DNA from: Mesorhizobium sp. B2-1-1
Lineage (GTDB): Bacteria > Pseudomonadota > Alphaproteobacteria > Rhizobiales > Rhizobiaceae
Length of the DNA: 64,000 bases
Assembly (NCBI RefSeq): GCF_006442975.2
Contig: NZ_CP083954.1
Coordinates: 2,177,501-2,241,500 of the forward strand
Direction: 5' to 3'
In this document: one piece after another, positions 52,877 through 62,473 of the stretch
Numbering within the stretch: the first letter of the stretch is position 1
Layout of the letters: each line of letters opens with the position of its first letter
The notes under the pieces: generated by a model
Database searches by the model: none
Told to the model about the DNA's origin: nothing
Seen by the model: only the letters and a program-made list of their open reading frames with translations
Translations under genes and position numbers: made by a program

Positions 52877-53701
52877 ATGTGGATCCTGAAGCGGACGGCT
52901 TTCTACCTGCTGGTCGCGGTCATCGTGCTGGTCGCGGTATTCCCCTTCTATTACGCCATCGTCACCAGCCTGAAATCGGGGACCGAACTGTTCCAGGCCG
53001 ACCTCTGGCCGAAGACGTTCAGCCTCGGAAATTACAGGAATGTGCTGACAGAAGGCGCTTTCGTGCGCAATCTCATCAACTCGCTGGTGGTCTCCGGCGC
53101 GGTCGTTGCGCTCTCGCTGTTGCTCGGTGTCACTGCGGCTTACGCGCTGGCGCGCGTGCGCTTCCGCGGCCGCTCGGCGCTGATGCTTACCATCCTGTCG
53201 GTGTCGATGTTTCCGCAGGTGGCGGTGCTGGCCGGGCTGTTCGAACTGGTGCGGATGTTCGGCCTCTACAATTCGCTTGTCGCGCTGATCTTCTCCTACA
53301 TGATCTTCACCTTGCCGTTCACCGTCTGGGTGCTGACCGCCTTCGTGCGCGACCTGCCGGTCGAGGTCGAGGAGGCGGCGATCCTTGACGGCGCGACGCC
53401 GTGGATCATCATCACGCGCATCTTCCTGCCGTTGATGTGGCCGGCGCTGGCGACCACCGGGCTTTTGGCGTTCATCAGCGCGTGGAACGAGTTCCTGTTT
53501 GCGCTGACATTCACCTCCAACAACGCGCAGCGGACCGTGCCGGTGGCGATCGCGCTGCTGTCGGGCAATTCGCAGTTCGAGATTCCATGGGGCAACATCA
53601 TGGCCGCATCGGTGATCGTCACCGTGCCGCTGGTGGTGCTGGTGCTGATCTTCCAGCGCAAGATCGTTTCGGGCCTCACCGCCGGCGGCGTGAAGGGGTG
53701 A
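52877..53701 (+). CDS. Sugar ABC transporter permease, MalG-type
   Basis: 274 residues, starting one base after the MalF-type gene's stop. Six TM helices; EAA motif EEAAILDGATPWIIITRIFLPLM. The C-terminus SGLTAGGVKG is the typical MalG tail that inserts into the ATPase dimer. No ATPase gene follows, so a shared or distant MalK-type protein must energise it. Confidence 0.9.
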   Translation: MWILKRTAFYLLVAVIVLVAVFPFYYAIVTSLKSGTELFQADLWPKTFSLGNYRNVLTEGAFVRNLINSLVVSGAVVALSLLLGVTAAYALARVRFRGRSALMLTILSVSMFPQVAVLAGLFELVRMFGLYNSLVALIFSYMIFTLPFTVWVLTAFVRDLPVEVEEAAILDGATPWIIITRIFLPLMWPALATTGLLAFISAWNEFLFALTFTSNNAQRTVPVAIALLSGNSQFEIPWGNIMAASVIVTVPLVVLVLIFQRKIVSGLTAGGVKG

Positions 53702-53794
53702 GGGGAAAATTGTCGGAACCGGCCGCAGCGGCGCGTCCTTAGGTCTTAGAGCAACCGCGCCGGGACGCCGGCGCTGTGACCCAAGGAGCCGATC

Positions 53795-54538
53795 ATGATC
53801 ACCTTCCCCAACGAATCCGCCAGATACCGCGCCGCCCGCGAAAAGCTGCTGAAGAAGGAAATCGCGCTGCGCCGCGCCATGGAGGATGTGGCCGTGGCGC
53901 GCCGCGCGTTGCCGCCGGGCGGGCTGGTGCCACAGGATTACGTGTTCGATGGGCTGGATGCCGAGGGCAGGGCGGCTGAGATAAAGCTGTCGGAACTGTT
54001 CGCACCCGGCAAGGACACGCTGATCCTCTACCAGATGATGTTTCCGCGCCATCCGCAGGAGACGCGCGACGTGGCAATGACGGGCGGCACGGCGAAGCTG
54101 GCACGGCCGGACCAGCCATGCCCGTCCTGCACGGCGCTGCTCGACCAGTTCGACGGCGCCGTCGGCCATCTCCAGGCGGCCGGGTTCAACTTCGCCGTGG
54201 TGGCGAAAACCGCGCTCGAAAACCTCGTCACGCTCGGCCGCGACCGTGGCTGGAAGAACATGCGGCTGGTGTCGTCGGCCAACAACAGCTTCAAGCGCGA
54301 CTACAATGCCGAGGATGCAGACCGCGCGCAGATCCCGCTTTTGTCGGTGTTCAACCGCGACGCTGACGGCATCAGGCATTTCTGGTCGTCAGAGCTGGGC
54401 TTCGCCCCGCCCGAGCCCGGCCAGGACCCGCGCGCCATCGGCACCTGCGAGATCCTGTGGAACCTGATGGATTTCACCCCGGAGGGCCGGCCGAACTGGC
54501 ACGAGCAGCTGCAATATGGCGAGGCATGCTGCCATTGA
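53795..54538 (+). CDS. DUF899 thioredoxin-like protein
   Basis: 247 residues. N-terminal helical segment (RAAREKLLKKEIALRRAMEDVA) then a thioredoxin-like fold with DTLILYQMMF, a C-P-S-C motif in DQPCPSCTALLD at the active-site position, and the DUF899 C-terminus (GTCEILWNLMDFTPEGR). A redox or dithiol function is likely but unproven. Confidence 0.85.
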   Translation: MITFPNESARYRAAREKLLKKEIALRRAMEDVAVARRALPPGGLVPQDYVFDGLDAEGRAAEIKLSELFAPGKDTLILYQMMFPRHPQETRDVAMTGGTAKLARPDQPCPSCTALLDQFDGAVGHLQAAGFNFAVVAKTALENLVTLGRDRGWKNMRLVSSANNSFKRDYNAEDADRAQIPLLSVFNRDADGIRHFWSSELGFAPPEPGQDPRAIGTCEILWNLMDFTPEGRPNWHEQLQYGEACCH

Positions 54539-54617
54539 CGGCAAGGTGCCCCGGCGCAACTTCCGCTCATCTGCGGCGTTGGAATCCCGAGGGAACCATT
54601 CCGATCGGAGATTGCAG

Positions 54618-55169
54618 ATGAAAACGCTTCTAACCATGACCGCCGCGGCCTTGCTCGCCGCCGCGCCCGCCGCGCTTGCCCAATCCACCGCCCAAACGAC
54701 GCCGTTGGCAGCCGACAGCAAGGTCGACACGCAGACCTTCATCAAGACGGTGCCCGGCGCCAACGAGTTCGAGATCCAGTCGAGCAAGCTCGCCGAGCAG
54801 AAATCGGCGTCGGCCGACGTCAAGGCCTTCGCCAAACAGATGATCAAGGATCACACCAAGGCCGGCGAGGACTTCAAGGCGGCACTCGCGCAGGGCCAGA
54901 CCACCGCCTCGACCAAGCCGGCCGGCCCGGCGCTTCAGCCGAAAGAACAGGGCCAGCTCGACGAACTCAAGGCCACCAGCGGCAAGGACTTCGACACCAA
55001 ATACATCATGATGCAGACAGCAGCTCACAAGGACGCCGTCGCGCTCTTCAGCACCTATGCCCAATCGGGCGACGATCCGGCGATGAAGGAATTCGCCAAG
55101 AAGACGCTGCCGACGCTGAAGATGCACGAGAAGCACGTGAAGGAACTGGGCGCGGCGCATCAGGGGTGA
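54618..55169 (+). CDS. Exported DUF4142 protein
   Basis: 183 residues from ATG 54618, with CGGAG upstream. Signal peptide (LLTMTAAALLAAAPAALA) then a ferritin-like helical bundle: FIKTVPGANEFEIQSSKLAEQ, VKAFAKQMIKDHTKAGEDF, TKYIMMQTAAHKDAVALF, LPTLKMHEKHVKEL. Conserved His/Glu positions hint at metal binding. Periplasmic, function unknown. Confidence 0.85.
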   Translation: MKTLLTMTAAALLAAAPAALAQSTAQTTPLAADSKVDTQTFIKTVPGANEFEIQSSKLAEQKSASADVKAFAKQMIKDHTKAGEDFKAALAQGQTTASTKPAGPALQPKEQGQLDELKATSGKDFDTKYIMMQTAAHKDAVALFSTYAQSGDDPAMKEFAKKTLPTLKMHEKHVKELGAAHQG

Positions 55170-55212
55170 GGGCGGTCGAGAGGGAGCTGAACCGCAGACG
55201 ACAGCACTCTAC

Positions 55213-55375
55213 GGCGCCCCCCTCTGTCCTGCCGGACATCTCCCCCACAGGTGGGGAGATTGGCTGTCGCGAATGCTTTCGCTAATCTTCAGCGCTGGAA
55301 GAAAGAGCGCCGTCGCCGAAGCTGCCAATCTCCCCCCTCGTGGGGGAGATGTCCGGCAGGACAGAGGGGGGCGCC
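55213..55375. repeat. MITE-like inverted-repeat element (163 bp)
   Basis: Terminal inverted repeats of 52 bases (55213-55264 and 55324-55375) match at 49 positions, beginning GGCGCCCCCCTCTGTCC and containing CTGCCGGACATCTCCCCC. Each arm also contains its own smaller palindrome (ATCTCCCCCAC/GTGGGGAGAT). No ORF. Same design as the element at 28061-28220. It lies between the DUF4142 and cupin genes. Confidence 0.85.
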
Positions 55376-55463
55376 GTAGGGCGCGACGGCTCACATCTCG
55401 CAACAGGGTTCTTCCCATGCCTGCGTGGGACTACAGTGCCGCACCACCACCCCGAGAGCACCC

Positions 55464-55928
55464 ATGCCCAAACTCGACCTCGCATCGCTGCCCGTCCGCA
55501 AGGGCTCGGGCTATCCCGCGCCCTTCGACGCCCCTTGCGCCGGCCGCACGCGCCGCCGGCTTGGCGATGCCGGCGGCCTCACCGATTTCGGCGTCAACCT
55601 GATGACGCTGCCGCCCGGCGGCTGGTCAAGCCAGCGTCACTGGCACAGCCATGAGGACGAGTTCGTCTATGTGCTGGAAGGCGAGTTGACGCTGGTCGAG
55701 GATGGCGGGGAGTCGCTGCTCAGCGCCGGCGACTGCGCCACCTTCGCCAAGAACAGCGGCAATGGTCACCATTTGATCAACCGCTCGTCCACGACGGCGC
55801 TTTACCTCGAGGTCGGCTCGCGCAACCCGGACGATGTCATCACCTGCTCCGACATCGACATGATGAGCCCGAGTTCGGACGGCCGCTTCCTGCACAAGGA
55901 CGGCACGCCCTATCCGGGGCAAGGGTGA
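55464..55928 (+). CDS. Cupin-domain protein
   Basis: 154 residues from ATG 55464. Motif 1: PPGGWSSQRHWHSHEDEFVYVLEGE, with metal ligands His, His, Glu. Motif 2: AGDCATFAKNSGNGHHLIN. C-terminal extension FLHKDGTPYPGQ. Resembles mannose-6-phosphate-isomerase-like or ectoine-synthase-like cupins; activity unknown. Confidence 0.83.
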   Translation: MPKLDLASLPVRKGSGYPAPFDAPCAGRTRRRLGDAGGLTDFGVNLMTLPPGGWSSQRHWHSHEDEFVYVLEGELTLVEDGGESLLSAGDCATFAKNSGNGHHLINRSSTTALYLEVGSRNPDDVITCSDIDMMSPSSDGRFLHKDGTPYPGQG

Positions 55929-56071
55929 GGGCTGGACAACGCGTCGGCGCCAGAGGGAGCGCCCTACGAGATTTCGCAGGCGAGGGACGAGTTCCGGCTC
56001 TGGACTGCGGGTCGGCGCTGGCGTTCCCCGGCCGGCACTATAAGCTCCCCCCAAACCCAGGGAGCACCACT

Positions 56072-56464
56072 GTGAAAAAGGAAGTCATCGAAGTGCCCGT
56101 CATGTCGGACAAGGTGCGGGCGCTCGGCGTGCCCTGTTCGACGGCGGTGAGGGCCAACGGCTTCGTGTTCATCTCGGCGACACCGCCGGTGGACATGGTG
56201 ACCGGCGAGATGGTGCGGGGCGACATCGAGGTGCAGACCGAGGCGTCGCTGAAGGCGCTGAAACACTGCCTGGAAGCGGCCGGCACCTCGCTGGACAATG
56301 TCGTGATGGTGCGCATCTACGCCGTCAATTCCGGCTTCTACAACGCGATCAACCGGGTCTATGCCAGGTATTTCTCGACCAACCCGCCGGCGCGGAGCTT
56401 TGTGCCGGTGGCTTCTTGGCCGATGGAGTTTGACATCGAGATTGAGTGTGTGGCGGTGGGGTGA
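56072..56464 (+). CDS. RidA/YjgF-family protein
   Basis: 130 residues from GTG 56072, with AGGGAG upstream; upstream in-frame ATGs have no ribosome site. Core: SDKVRALGVPCSTAVRANGF, FISATPPVDMVTGEM, IEVQTEASLKALKHCLEAAG, VVMVRIYAV, PARSFVPVASWPMEFDIEIE. RidA enzymes hydrolyse reactive enamines. The usual catalytic Arg before V-x-V-A (here RSFVPVAS) seems present. Confidence 0.87.
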   Translation: MKKEVIEVPVMSDKVRALGVPCSTAVRANGFVFISATPPVDMVTGEMVRGDIEVQTEASLKALKHCLEAAGTSLDNVVMVRIYAVNSGFYNAINRVYARYFSTNPPARSFVPVASWPMEFDIEIECVAVG

Positions 56465-56474
56465 GCAGGCTCCA

Positions 56475-56699
56475 ATGGCCTGCATCCAAGTGAAGAGTAA
56501 CCCCACTCCTCTCGCCAAGGGGGAGAAGTTTTCTCTGTCGCAGATACAGCAGATTCTAGATACGTTCGGTCAATGGTCGAAGCAAATTGAAGGTGTTTCT
56601 AAAACGAACCGGAATAAAAAGAGCCTAACGTTTCCAAAGAATAGTGTCGATTCGTCTGCCGACTATTTGATAGCGCTTAAGAATCCGAGGAGAAAGTGA
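56475..56699 (+). CDS. Small AT-rich ORF, unknown
   Basis: 74 codons (MACIQVKSNPTPLAKGEKFS...), basic C-terminus KNPRRK. G+C is about 45% by hand count against about 63% around it. Codon use (AAA, AAT, TCT, GAT) is unlike neighbours. No good ribosome site. It may be a small acquired gene or decayed foreign DNA. It lies between ridA and the 3' end of carB. No family recognised. Confidence 0.4.
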   Translation: MACIQVKSNPTPLAKGEKFSLSQIQQILDTFGQWSKQIEGVSKTNRNKKSLTFPKNSVDSSADYLIALKNPRRK

Positions 56700-56756
56700 C
56701 CTTTGATTTCCCGTGGGAGTCATCGTCTCGGAATTTTTTACTGATTGGCTGTCGCC

Positions 56757-59700
56757 TTAAGCAAAATACTCCTGCAGCGGCCTGACCTCCAAACTCCCCG
56801 CCTTCAACGCCGCGATCGCCTCGGCCACTGCCGCCGCACCCGACAGAGTCGTGTAATACGGCACCTTCTGCATCAGCGTCGCTCGCCGCAACGACTTCGA
56901 GTCCGACACCGCCTTCTGGCCATCCGTGGTGTTGAAGACGATCTGCACCTGGCGGTTGCGGATGGCGTCTTCGATGTGGGGGCGGCCTTCGAGCACCTTG
57001 TTTATCTTCTCGGCGACGACGCCGTTTTCGGCGAGGAAGCGGGCGGTGCCTGACGTGGCCATCACCTTGAAGCCGAGGCCGGCGAGGCGCTTGACCGCCG
57101 GCAATATGCCCTTCTTGTCCTCGTCGCGTACCGAGACGAACAAAGTGCCCGAGCGGGGCAGGTCGACGCCTGCGCCCAACTGGCTCTTGGCGAAGGCAAG
57201 GGCAAAATCGCGGTCGAGGCCCATGACCTCGCCTGTCGAGCGCATTTCCGGGCCGAGCAGGATGTCGACGCCGGGGAAACGGGCGAAGGGGAAGACGGCT
57301 TCCTTGACCGCGATGTGGCCGGGATTGCGAGGGTCGGGCATGGCGCCGTAATGGGCGAAGGCGTCTTCCAGGCTCTCGCCGGCCATGATGCGGGCGGCGA
57401 TCTTGGCAATGGGGCGGCCGATGGTCTTGGCGACGAAGGGCACGGTGCGGGATGCGCGCGGGTTGACCTCCAGCACATAGACCGTGCCGTCCTTGATCGC
57501 GTACTGCACGTTCATCAACCCGCCGACATTGAGCGCGCGGGCAAGGGCTGCCGTCTGGCGCTCCAACTCGTCGACCAGCTCCGCAGGCAGCGAGTGGACG
57601 GGGAGCGAGCAGGCCGAGTCGCCCGAATGGATGCCGGCCTCCTCGATATGCTCGAGAATGCCAGAGACAAAGGTCGCCTTGCCGTCGCAGAGGCAGTCGA
57701 CATCGACCTCGATGGCGTCACTGAGATAGGTGTCGAACAGCAGCGGGTTCTTGCCCAGCAGCGTGTTGATCTGGCCGGTCTTGTCGTTGGGGTATTTCTG
57801 CTTGATGTCCTCCGGCACCAGGCCGGGCACGGTGTCGAGCAGGTAGGATTGCAGCATGCCCTCGTCATGGATGATCTGCATGGCGCGGCCGCCCAGCACA
57901 TAGGAGGGGCGCACCACCAGGGGGAAGCCGAGCTCGCCGGCGACGAGGCGGGCCTGCTCGACCGAATAGGCGATGCCGTTCTTCGGCTGGCTGAGGTTGA
58001 GCTTGTGCAGCAGCTTCTGAAAGCGGTCGCGGTCCTCCGCCAGGTCGATCATGTCGGGCGAGGTGCCGAGGATCGGGATGCCGGCCTTCTCCAGTGCGTC
58101 GGCGAGCTTCAGCGGCGTCTGGCCGCCGAACTGGACGATGACGCCGACCAGCTCGCCCGACGCCTGCTCGGCGCGCAGGATCTCCAGCACGTCCTCCGCC
58201 GTCAGCGGATCGAAATAGAGCCGGTCCGAGGTGTCGTAGTCGGTCGACACGGTCTCGGGGTTGCAGTTGATCATGATCGCTTCATAGCCGGCGTCGCGCA
58301 GCGCAAACGCGGCATGGCAGCAGCAATAGTCGAATTCGATGCCCTGGCCGATGCGGTTCGGACCGCCGCCGAGGATAACCACCTTCTTGCGCGACGACAC
58401 CTGCGCCTCGTTGGCGAGCGCGCCGGCGAAGGGCACTTCATAAGTGGAGTACATGTAGGCGGTGGGCGACGCGAACTCGGCCGCACAGGTGTCGATGCGC
58501 TTATAAACCGGATGAACGTCGAGCTTTTCACGAATCTTCTGAACGACTTCCACGTCGCTCTTCGTCAATGAGGCGAGGCGGGCGTCCGAAAAACCCATGG
58601 CCTTCAGCATGCGCAGATTGGCGGCATCCTCAGGCAGGCCGTGCTCGCGGATGCGGGATTCCATGGCGAGGATGCCCGCGATCTGCTCGAGGAACCACGG
58701 GTCGATCTTGCACATTGCGTGCACGTCTTCGAGCGAGGTGCCCATGCGGATCGCCTGCGCCACCATGCGCAGCCGGTCGGGGGTGGGGGTGCCAAGGGCG
58801 GCGCGGATGGCGTTGCGGTCGTCGACATGGCTGGCGGGCGTAGTCCCATGGCCAAGGCCGGGAATCTCGATCTCGTCGAGGCCGGTGAGGCCCGTCTCCA
58901 GCCCGCGCAGCGCCTTCTGCAAGGATTCCTGGAAGGTGCGGCCGATAGCCATGACTTCGCCGACCGACTTCATCGCGGTGGTCAGCACCGGCTCCGCGCC
59001 GGGGAATTTCTCGAATGCAAACCGCGGGATCTTGGTGACGACGTAGTCGATAGACGGTTCGAACGAGGCGGGTGTCGCGCCGCCGGTGATATCGTTCTCC
59101 AGCTCGTCCAGGGTGTAGCCGACGGCAAGCTTAGCGGCGATCTTGGCGATGGGGAAACCGGTCGCCTTGGAGGCCAGCGCCGAGGAGCGGGAGACGCGCG
59201 GGTTCATCTCGATGACCACGAGGCGGCCGTCGGCCGGGTTGACGGCGAACTGCACGTTGGAGCCGCCGGTCTCGACGCCGATCTCGCGCAGCACCGCGAT
59301 CGAGGCGTTGCGCATCATCTGGTATTCCTTGTCGGTTAAGGTCAGCGCCGGCGCGACGGTGATGCTGTCGCCCGTGTGCACGCCCATCGGATCGATGTTC
59401 TCGATGGAGCAGACGATGATGCAATTGTCCGCTCTGTCGCGGACGACCTCCATCTCGTATTCCTTCCAGCCGAGCACGCTTTCCTCGATCAGCACTTCGG
59501 TGGTCGGCGAGGCGTCGAGGCCGGACTGGACGATGTCGAAGAATTCGGCCCTGTTGTAGGCGATGCCGCCGCCGGTCCCGCCCATGGTGAAGGAGGGGCG
59601 GATGATGGCGGGCAGGCCGACATGGTCGAGCGCCTGGGCGGCGATCGCCATGGCGTGGCTGATGTAGCGCTGCTTGCGGTCGCCTTCGCCGAGGTTCCAG

Positions 59701-60260
59701 CTTGTCTCCAGCGCGTCGAGCGCGGCGTCGAGGTTGTCGGGCTTTTCGGCCTTCAGTGCCGCGCGCTCGGCCTCATGCGTCTTGCGGTCGGCGTTCTTGA
59801 CGTCGGTGGCGTTGGCCAGCATCGACTTCGGCGTTTCCAGGCCGATCTTCTTCATCGCCTCGCGGAACAGCGCCCGGTCCTCGGCCTTGTCGATGGCCGT
59901 GGCGTCGGCGCCGATCATCTCGACATTATAGCGCTCCAGCACGCCCATGCGGCGCAGCGAGAGCGCGGTGTTGAGCGCGGTCTGGCCGCCCATGGTCGGC
60001 AGCAGCGCGTCGGGTCGCTCCTTGGCGATGATCTTGGCCACGACTTCGGGGGTGATCGGCTCGATATAGGTGGCGTCGGCCAGTTCCGGGTCGGTCATGA
60101 TGGTGGCCGGGTTGGAATTGACCAGGATGACGCGGAAACCCTCTTCCTTCAGCGCCTTGCAGGCCTGCGTGCCGGAATAGTCGAATTCGCAGGCCTGGCC
60201 GATGACGATGGGGCCGGCCCCGATGATCAGGATCGACTTGATGTCGGTGCGTCTTGGCAT
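56757..60260 (-). CDS. carB: Carbamoyl-phosphate synthase large subunit
   Basis: 1,167 residues from ATG 60260 ([23 protein letters not shown]); ATG 60293 would add 11 residues. Two homologous ATP-grasp halves are complete (for example [21 protein letters not shown] and [18 protein letters not shown] in pieces), followed by the MGS-like allosteric domain ([20 protein letters not shown]). It makes carbamoyl phosphate for arginine and pyrimidines with CarA, which is not in this window. An octamer satellite lies 137-224 bases upstream. Confidence 0.97.
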   Translation of the reverse strand: MPRRTDIKSILIIGAGPIVIGQACEFDYSGTQACKALKEEGFRVILVNSNPATIMTDPELADATYIEPITPEVVAKIIAKERPDALLPTMGGQTALNTALSLRRMGVLERYNVEMIGADATAIDKAEDRALFREAMKKIGLETPKSMLANATDVKNADRKTHEAERAALKAEKPDNLDAALDALETSWNLGEGDRKQRYISHAMAIAAQALDHVGLPAIIRPSFTMGGTGGGIAYNRAEFFDIVQSGLDASPTTEVLIEESVLGWKEYEMEVVRDRADNCIIVCSIENIDPMGVHTGDSITVAPALTLTDKEYQMMRNASIAVLREIGVETGGSNVQFAVNPADGRLVVIEMNPRVSRSSALASKATGFPIAKIAAKLAVGYTLDELENDITGGATPASFEPSIDYVVTKIPRFAFEKFPGAEPVLTTAMKSVGEVMAIGRTFQESLQKALRGLETGLTGLDEIEIPGLGHGTTPASHVDDRNAIRAALGTPTPDRLRMVAQAIRMGTSLEDVHAMCKIDPWFLEQIAGILAMESRIREHGLPEDAANLRMLKAMGFSDARLASLTKSDVEVVQKIREKLDVHPVYKRIDTCAAEFASPTAYMYSTYEVPFAGALANEAQVSSRKKVVILGGGPNRIGQGIEFDYCCCHAAFALRDAGYEAIMINCNPETVSTDYDTSDRLYFDPLTAEDVLEILRAEQASGELVGVIVQFGGQTPLKLADALEKAGIPILGTSPDMIDLAEDRDRFQKLLHKLNLSQPKNGIAYSVEQARLVAGELGFPLVVRPSYVLGGRAMQIIHDEGMLQSYLLDTVPGLVPEDIKQKYPNDKTGQINTLLGKNPLLFDTYLSDAIEVDVDCLCDGKATFVSGILEHIEEAGIHSGDSACSLPVHSLPAELVDELERQTAALARALNVGGLMNVQYAIKDGTVYVLEVNPRASRTVPFVAKTIGRPIAKIAARIMAGESLEDAFAHYGAMPDPRNPGHIAVKEAVFPFARFPGVDILLGPEMRSTGEVMGLDRDFALAFAKSQLGAGVDLPRSGTLFVSVRDEDKKGILPAVKRLAGLGFKVMATSGTARFLAENGVVAEKINKVLEGRPHIEDAIRNRQVQIVFNTTDGQKAVSDSKSLRRATLMQKVPYYTTLSGAAAVAEAIAALKAGSLEVRPLQEYFA

Positions 60261-60396
60261 CTTTATGAATTCCGTTCGGCGAGCGGCTTGCACGAAAAAC
60301 CGGGACGGGAGACCCGGCCGGTTGTGCTTGCGATTCTGGTATCAGGCTAGGAGGGCCTTATAGGGAAGAGTTTTGCCTGATGTAACCCCGAAAATG

Positions 60397-60484
60397 AGGG
60401 CAGTAGGGCAGTAGGGCAGTAGGGCAGTAGGGCAGTAGGGCAGTAGGGCAGTAGGGCAGTAGGGCAGTAGGGCAGTAGGGCAGT
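60397..60484. repeat. Octanucleotide tandem repeat, 11 copies, upstream of carB
   Basis: Eleven perfect copies of AGGGCAGT in direct array. Between the SH3-protein gene and carB, within the probable carB leader or promoter. Copy number of such perfect microsatellites usually varies by slippage. Confidence 0.95.
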
Positions 60485-60503
60485 CACTCCAGGCACTTCA
60501 CAT

Positions 60504-60535
60504 ATTGCCTTACTGCCCTACTGCCCTATTGCCTT
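60504..60535. repeat. Inverted copies of the octamer
   Basis: Four octamers in the opposite orientation: ATTGCCTT, ACTGCCCT, ACTGCCCT, ATTGCCTT. They begin 20 bases beyond the 11-copy array and can pair with it into a long hairpin on either strand. Confidence 0.9.
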
Positions 60536-60540
60536 CCAAA

Positions 60541-61374
60541 CTAATCCCCAAACGCCACCGCGTCCGTAATCTCCAATCGCTCCGAGATGCCGACGCGGAT
60601 CATGCTGAGGCTGCCTTCGCGGGTGAAGCGGAAATCGCTGTCGCCGTCGGAACCTGCGGGCAGGCCGCCGTAGAAGGAGATGACGCGGCTGCCGCCGTCC
60701 GGCCAGGTCACGGTGACGTCGGCCTTGTCGCTGCCCTTGTGCTCGACGCTTGCCGCGCAAAGGGTCATCGGCTGGCCAACATTGCGCGCACAGGGAATTT
60801 CAATGGCGGCGCCTCCGGCGCTGGCCTCCGCCTGAGGCGGATTCTCCCCAGTGGGCGGCGGTTCATTCGCCACCAGCGCCAGGCCGTAAGCATCCTGCAT
60901 GGCAACTGCCGCCGCGGATTTCGGCGTGGTTGCAGCCGCGTTGTCGGCTCCGCCCAGCCTCGCCGTCAGGTCGGGCGGCAACGCGGGCGGCGGAGCGGCT
61001 GTCGGGCCGGCCGTTGCGTCGAGCGCCTGGCCTCCATCCGCCTGATCCGGATCGGGCGGCGAAGCCGGATTGACGGGGTTCAGGTAGCGGGCAGGGGTCC
61101 AGCCGCTGATTTTCGGGTTCTCGGCCTCGACCTTGCACCATTGCCGGCCGTCTACGTCGATGCAGCCGAGATTGTTCACGCTGGCGCCGTTGGCCAGCCG
61201 CGCCTCGGTCTTGCCGATCGGCGACGGATGGGCGCGGACGTTGAGGAGATCGTCGGGAGCGAGGCCGGTGACGATGGAGATGAACGGCCCATCCTCGGCA
61301 TGGGCCACCGTCAGAAGCACAGGAGCGGCGATCAGCGCGAAGAGCGTCGTTCGGAGCGTAGACCAGCGCTTCAT
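60541..61374 (-). CDS. Exported SH3b-domain protein
   Basis: 277 residues from ATG 61374. Signal peptide (TLFALIAAPVLLTVAHA), then a bacterial SH3 domain at about 28-95 (VTGLAPDDLLNVRAHPSPIGK; WCKVEAEN; SGWTPARYLNP). A Pro/Ala-rich linker and a C-terminal beta-rich domain with two Cys (IEIPCARNVGQPMTLCAA) follow. Probably periplasmic and cell-wall associated; function unknown. Confidence 0.83.
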   Translation of the reverse strand: MKRWSTLRTTLFALIAAPVLLTVAHAEDGPFISIVTGLAPDDLLNVRAHPSPIGKTEARLANGASVNNLGCIDVDGRQWCKVEAENPKISGWTPARYLNPVNPASPPDPDQADGGQALDATAGPTAAPPPALPPDLTARLGGADNAAATTPKSAAAVAMQDAYGLALVANEPPPTGENPPQAEASAGGAAIEIPCARNVGQPMTLCAASVEHKGSDKADVTVTWPDGGSRVISFYGGLPAGSDGDSDFRFTREGSLSMIRVGISERLEITDAVAFGD

Positions 61375-61575
61375 CACTTCGCCGTGGCCGATAGATTGCA
61401 TTACCAAAGGCACCGCCAGATACGAAACGCCGCCACACGCGAAGCCGATTTTATAGGCGACGACGCTGCGCCCTGTCCAGAAGCGAGATTTTCTTCCGGC
61501 AGAGACGGAGCTGCGTGAAGGGGATCATCGGGAGCGAGGAGCGAGTTCAGCCGGGCATGCGCTTGCTCGCGGCAT

Positions 61576-61656
61576 GAATGCAAAGAGCATTCAGCCGGGC
61601 ACGAATGCGAAGAGCATTCAGCCGGGCACGAATGCAAAAAGCATTCAGCCGGGCAT
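61576..61656. repeat. 27-bp tandem repeat (3 copies) duplicating the end of the phosphoesterase gene
   Basis: Units 61576-61602, 61603-61629 and 61630-61656 differ at only a few bases. Each has GAATGC...GCATTC, a small hairpin, then AGCCGGGCA. The stop codon and last codons (F-M/V-P-G-stop) of the phosphoesterase gene lie in the unit at 61630-61656; the other two follow after the stop. A partial copy remains near 61549-61561. Confidence 0.85.
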
Positions 61657-62403
61657 GAAGCCGGTTCGCAGCGCATGGGCCCATTCGGGCCGTCCCGCCT
61701 GTTCGGCCTGGCTGGCGGCCGCCTCGTGATCGTAGTCGACGGCGATGGCCTCGAAACGGTCGGGTCGGCCGGGCTCGTCTGAAGTGACGATGCCGTAGCG
61801 CGCATGCGGCGCGCCCTGCTCGGAGAAATGCGCCGGCGGCGTCGAGTCTTCATAGGCGGGACAGCCGACGCTGCCCGGGTTGAAGATCACCGGACCGCCG
61901 GGCAAGCGGATCAGTTCGGCCCGGTGGCTATGGCCGCACAGGGCCAGGCGGCAGGCCGGATCGAGCGCCTTCAACCGCCGCCGGATCGCCGCCAGCGGCG
62001 CGCGCACCAGCCGGCCCTCGGTGATCGTATCGAGCAGGTACTTCTCGTCGTGATCGGGCCTGGCATGGAAAGCGATCACGCCGGGCGCGATCTCCAGCGT
62101 CAGAGGCTGGGCGAACAGCACCTCGCGCTGCGCCCCCGTCAGTCGTTCCTGCGCGTAGATGTCGGAGGCCCACATGGTCTCATCGGCCGGATCGGCGGCG
62201 ACGCGGCGGTCATGGTTGCCGCGCACGGTCGGCAGGTCCAGCGCTTCCAGCCGCGCGAACGTCTCGCGCGGCCAGAGCGGACCCGAAACGCTGTCGCCGA
62301 GATTGACCGTGATGTCCGCGCCGCCGCGCCGCTCGAGGTCGGCGAGCACGGCGTCAAGCGCCAGCACATTGCCGTGGATATCGGCGAGGACAGCAATGCG
62401 CAT
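61645..62403 (-). CDS. Metallophosphoesterase (YfcE/calcineurin-like)
   Basis: 252 residues. Five metallophosphatase motifs: AVLADIHGNVLALDA, VNLGDSVSGP, VRGNHDRRV, IAFHARPDH and CGHSHRAELI. They bind two metal ions. Substrate may be a phosphodiester or cyclic nucleotide; the family is broad. The 3' end lies in a tandem repeat that has duplicated the last codons. Confidence 0.87.
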   Translation of the reverse strand: MRIAVLADIHGNVLALDAVLADLERRGGADITVNLGDSVSGPLWPRETFARLEALDLPTVRGNHDRRVAADPADETMWASDIYAQERLTGAQREVLFAQPLTLEIAPGVIAFHARPDHDEKYLLDTITEGRLVRAPLAAIRRRLKALDPACRLALCGHSHRAELIRLPGGPVIFNPGSVGCPAYEDSTPPAHFSEQGAPHARYGIVTSDEPGRPDRFEAIAVDYDHEAAASQAEQAGRPEWAHALRTGFMPG

Positions 62404-62473
62404 GGGAACTCCGGTTGTGAGGCAGCGTTTCCTCTCCCCACTACCGTGGGGGCGAGAACCCAGATCCCGCGAG

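Noticed and set aside
60397..60535. Regular repeats that could suggest a CRISPR array
   Set aside because: The unit is 8 bases with no spacers, and there are no cas genes in the window.
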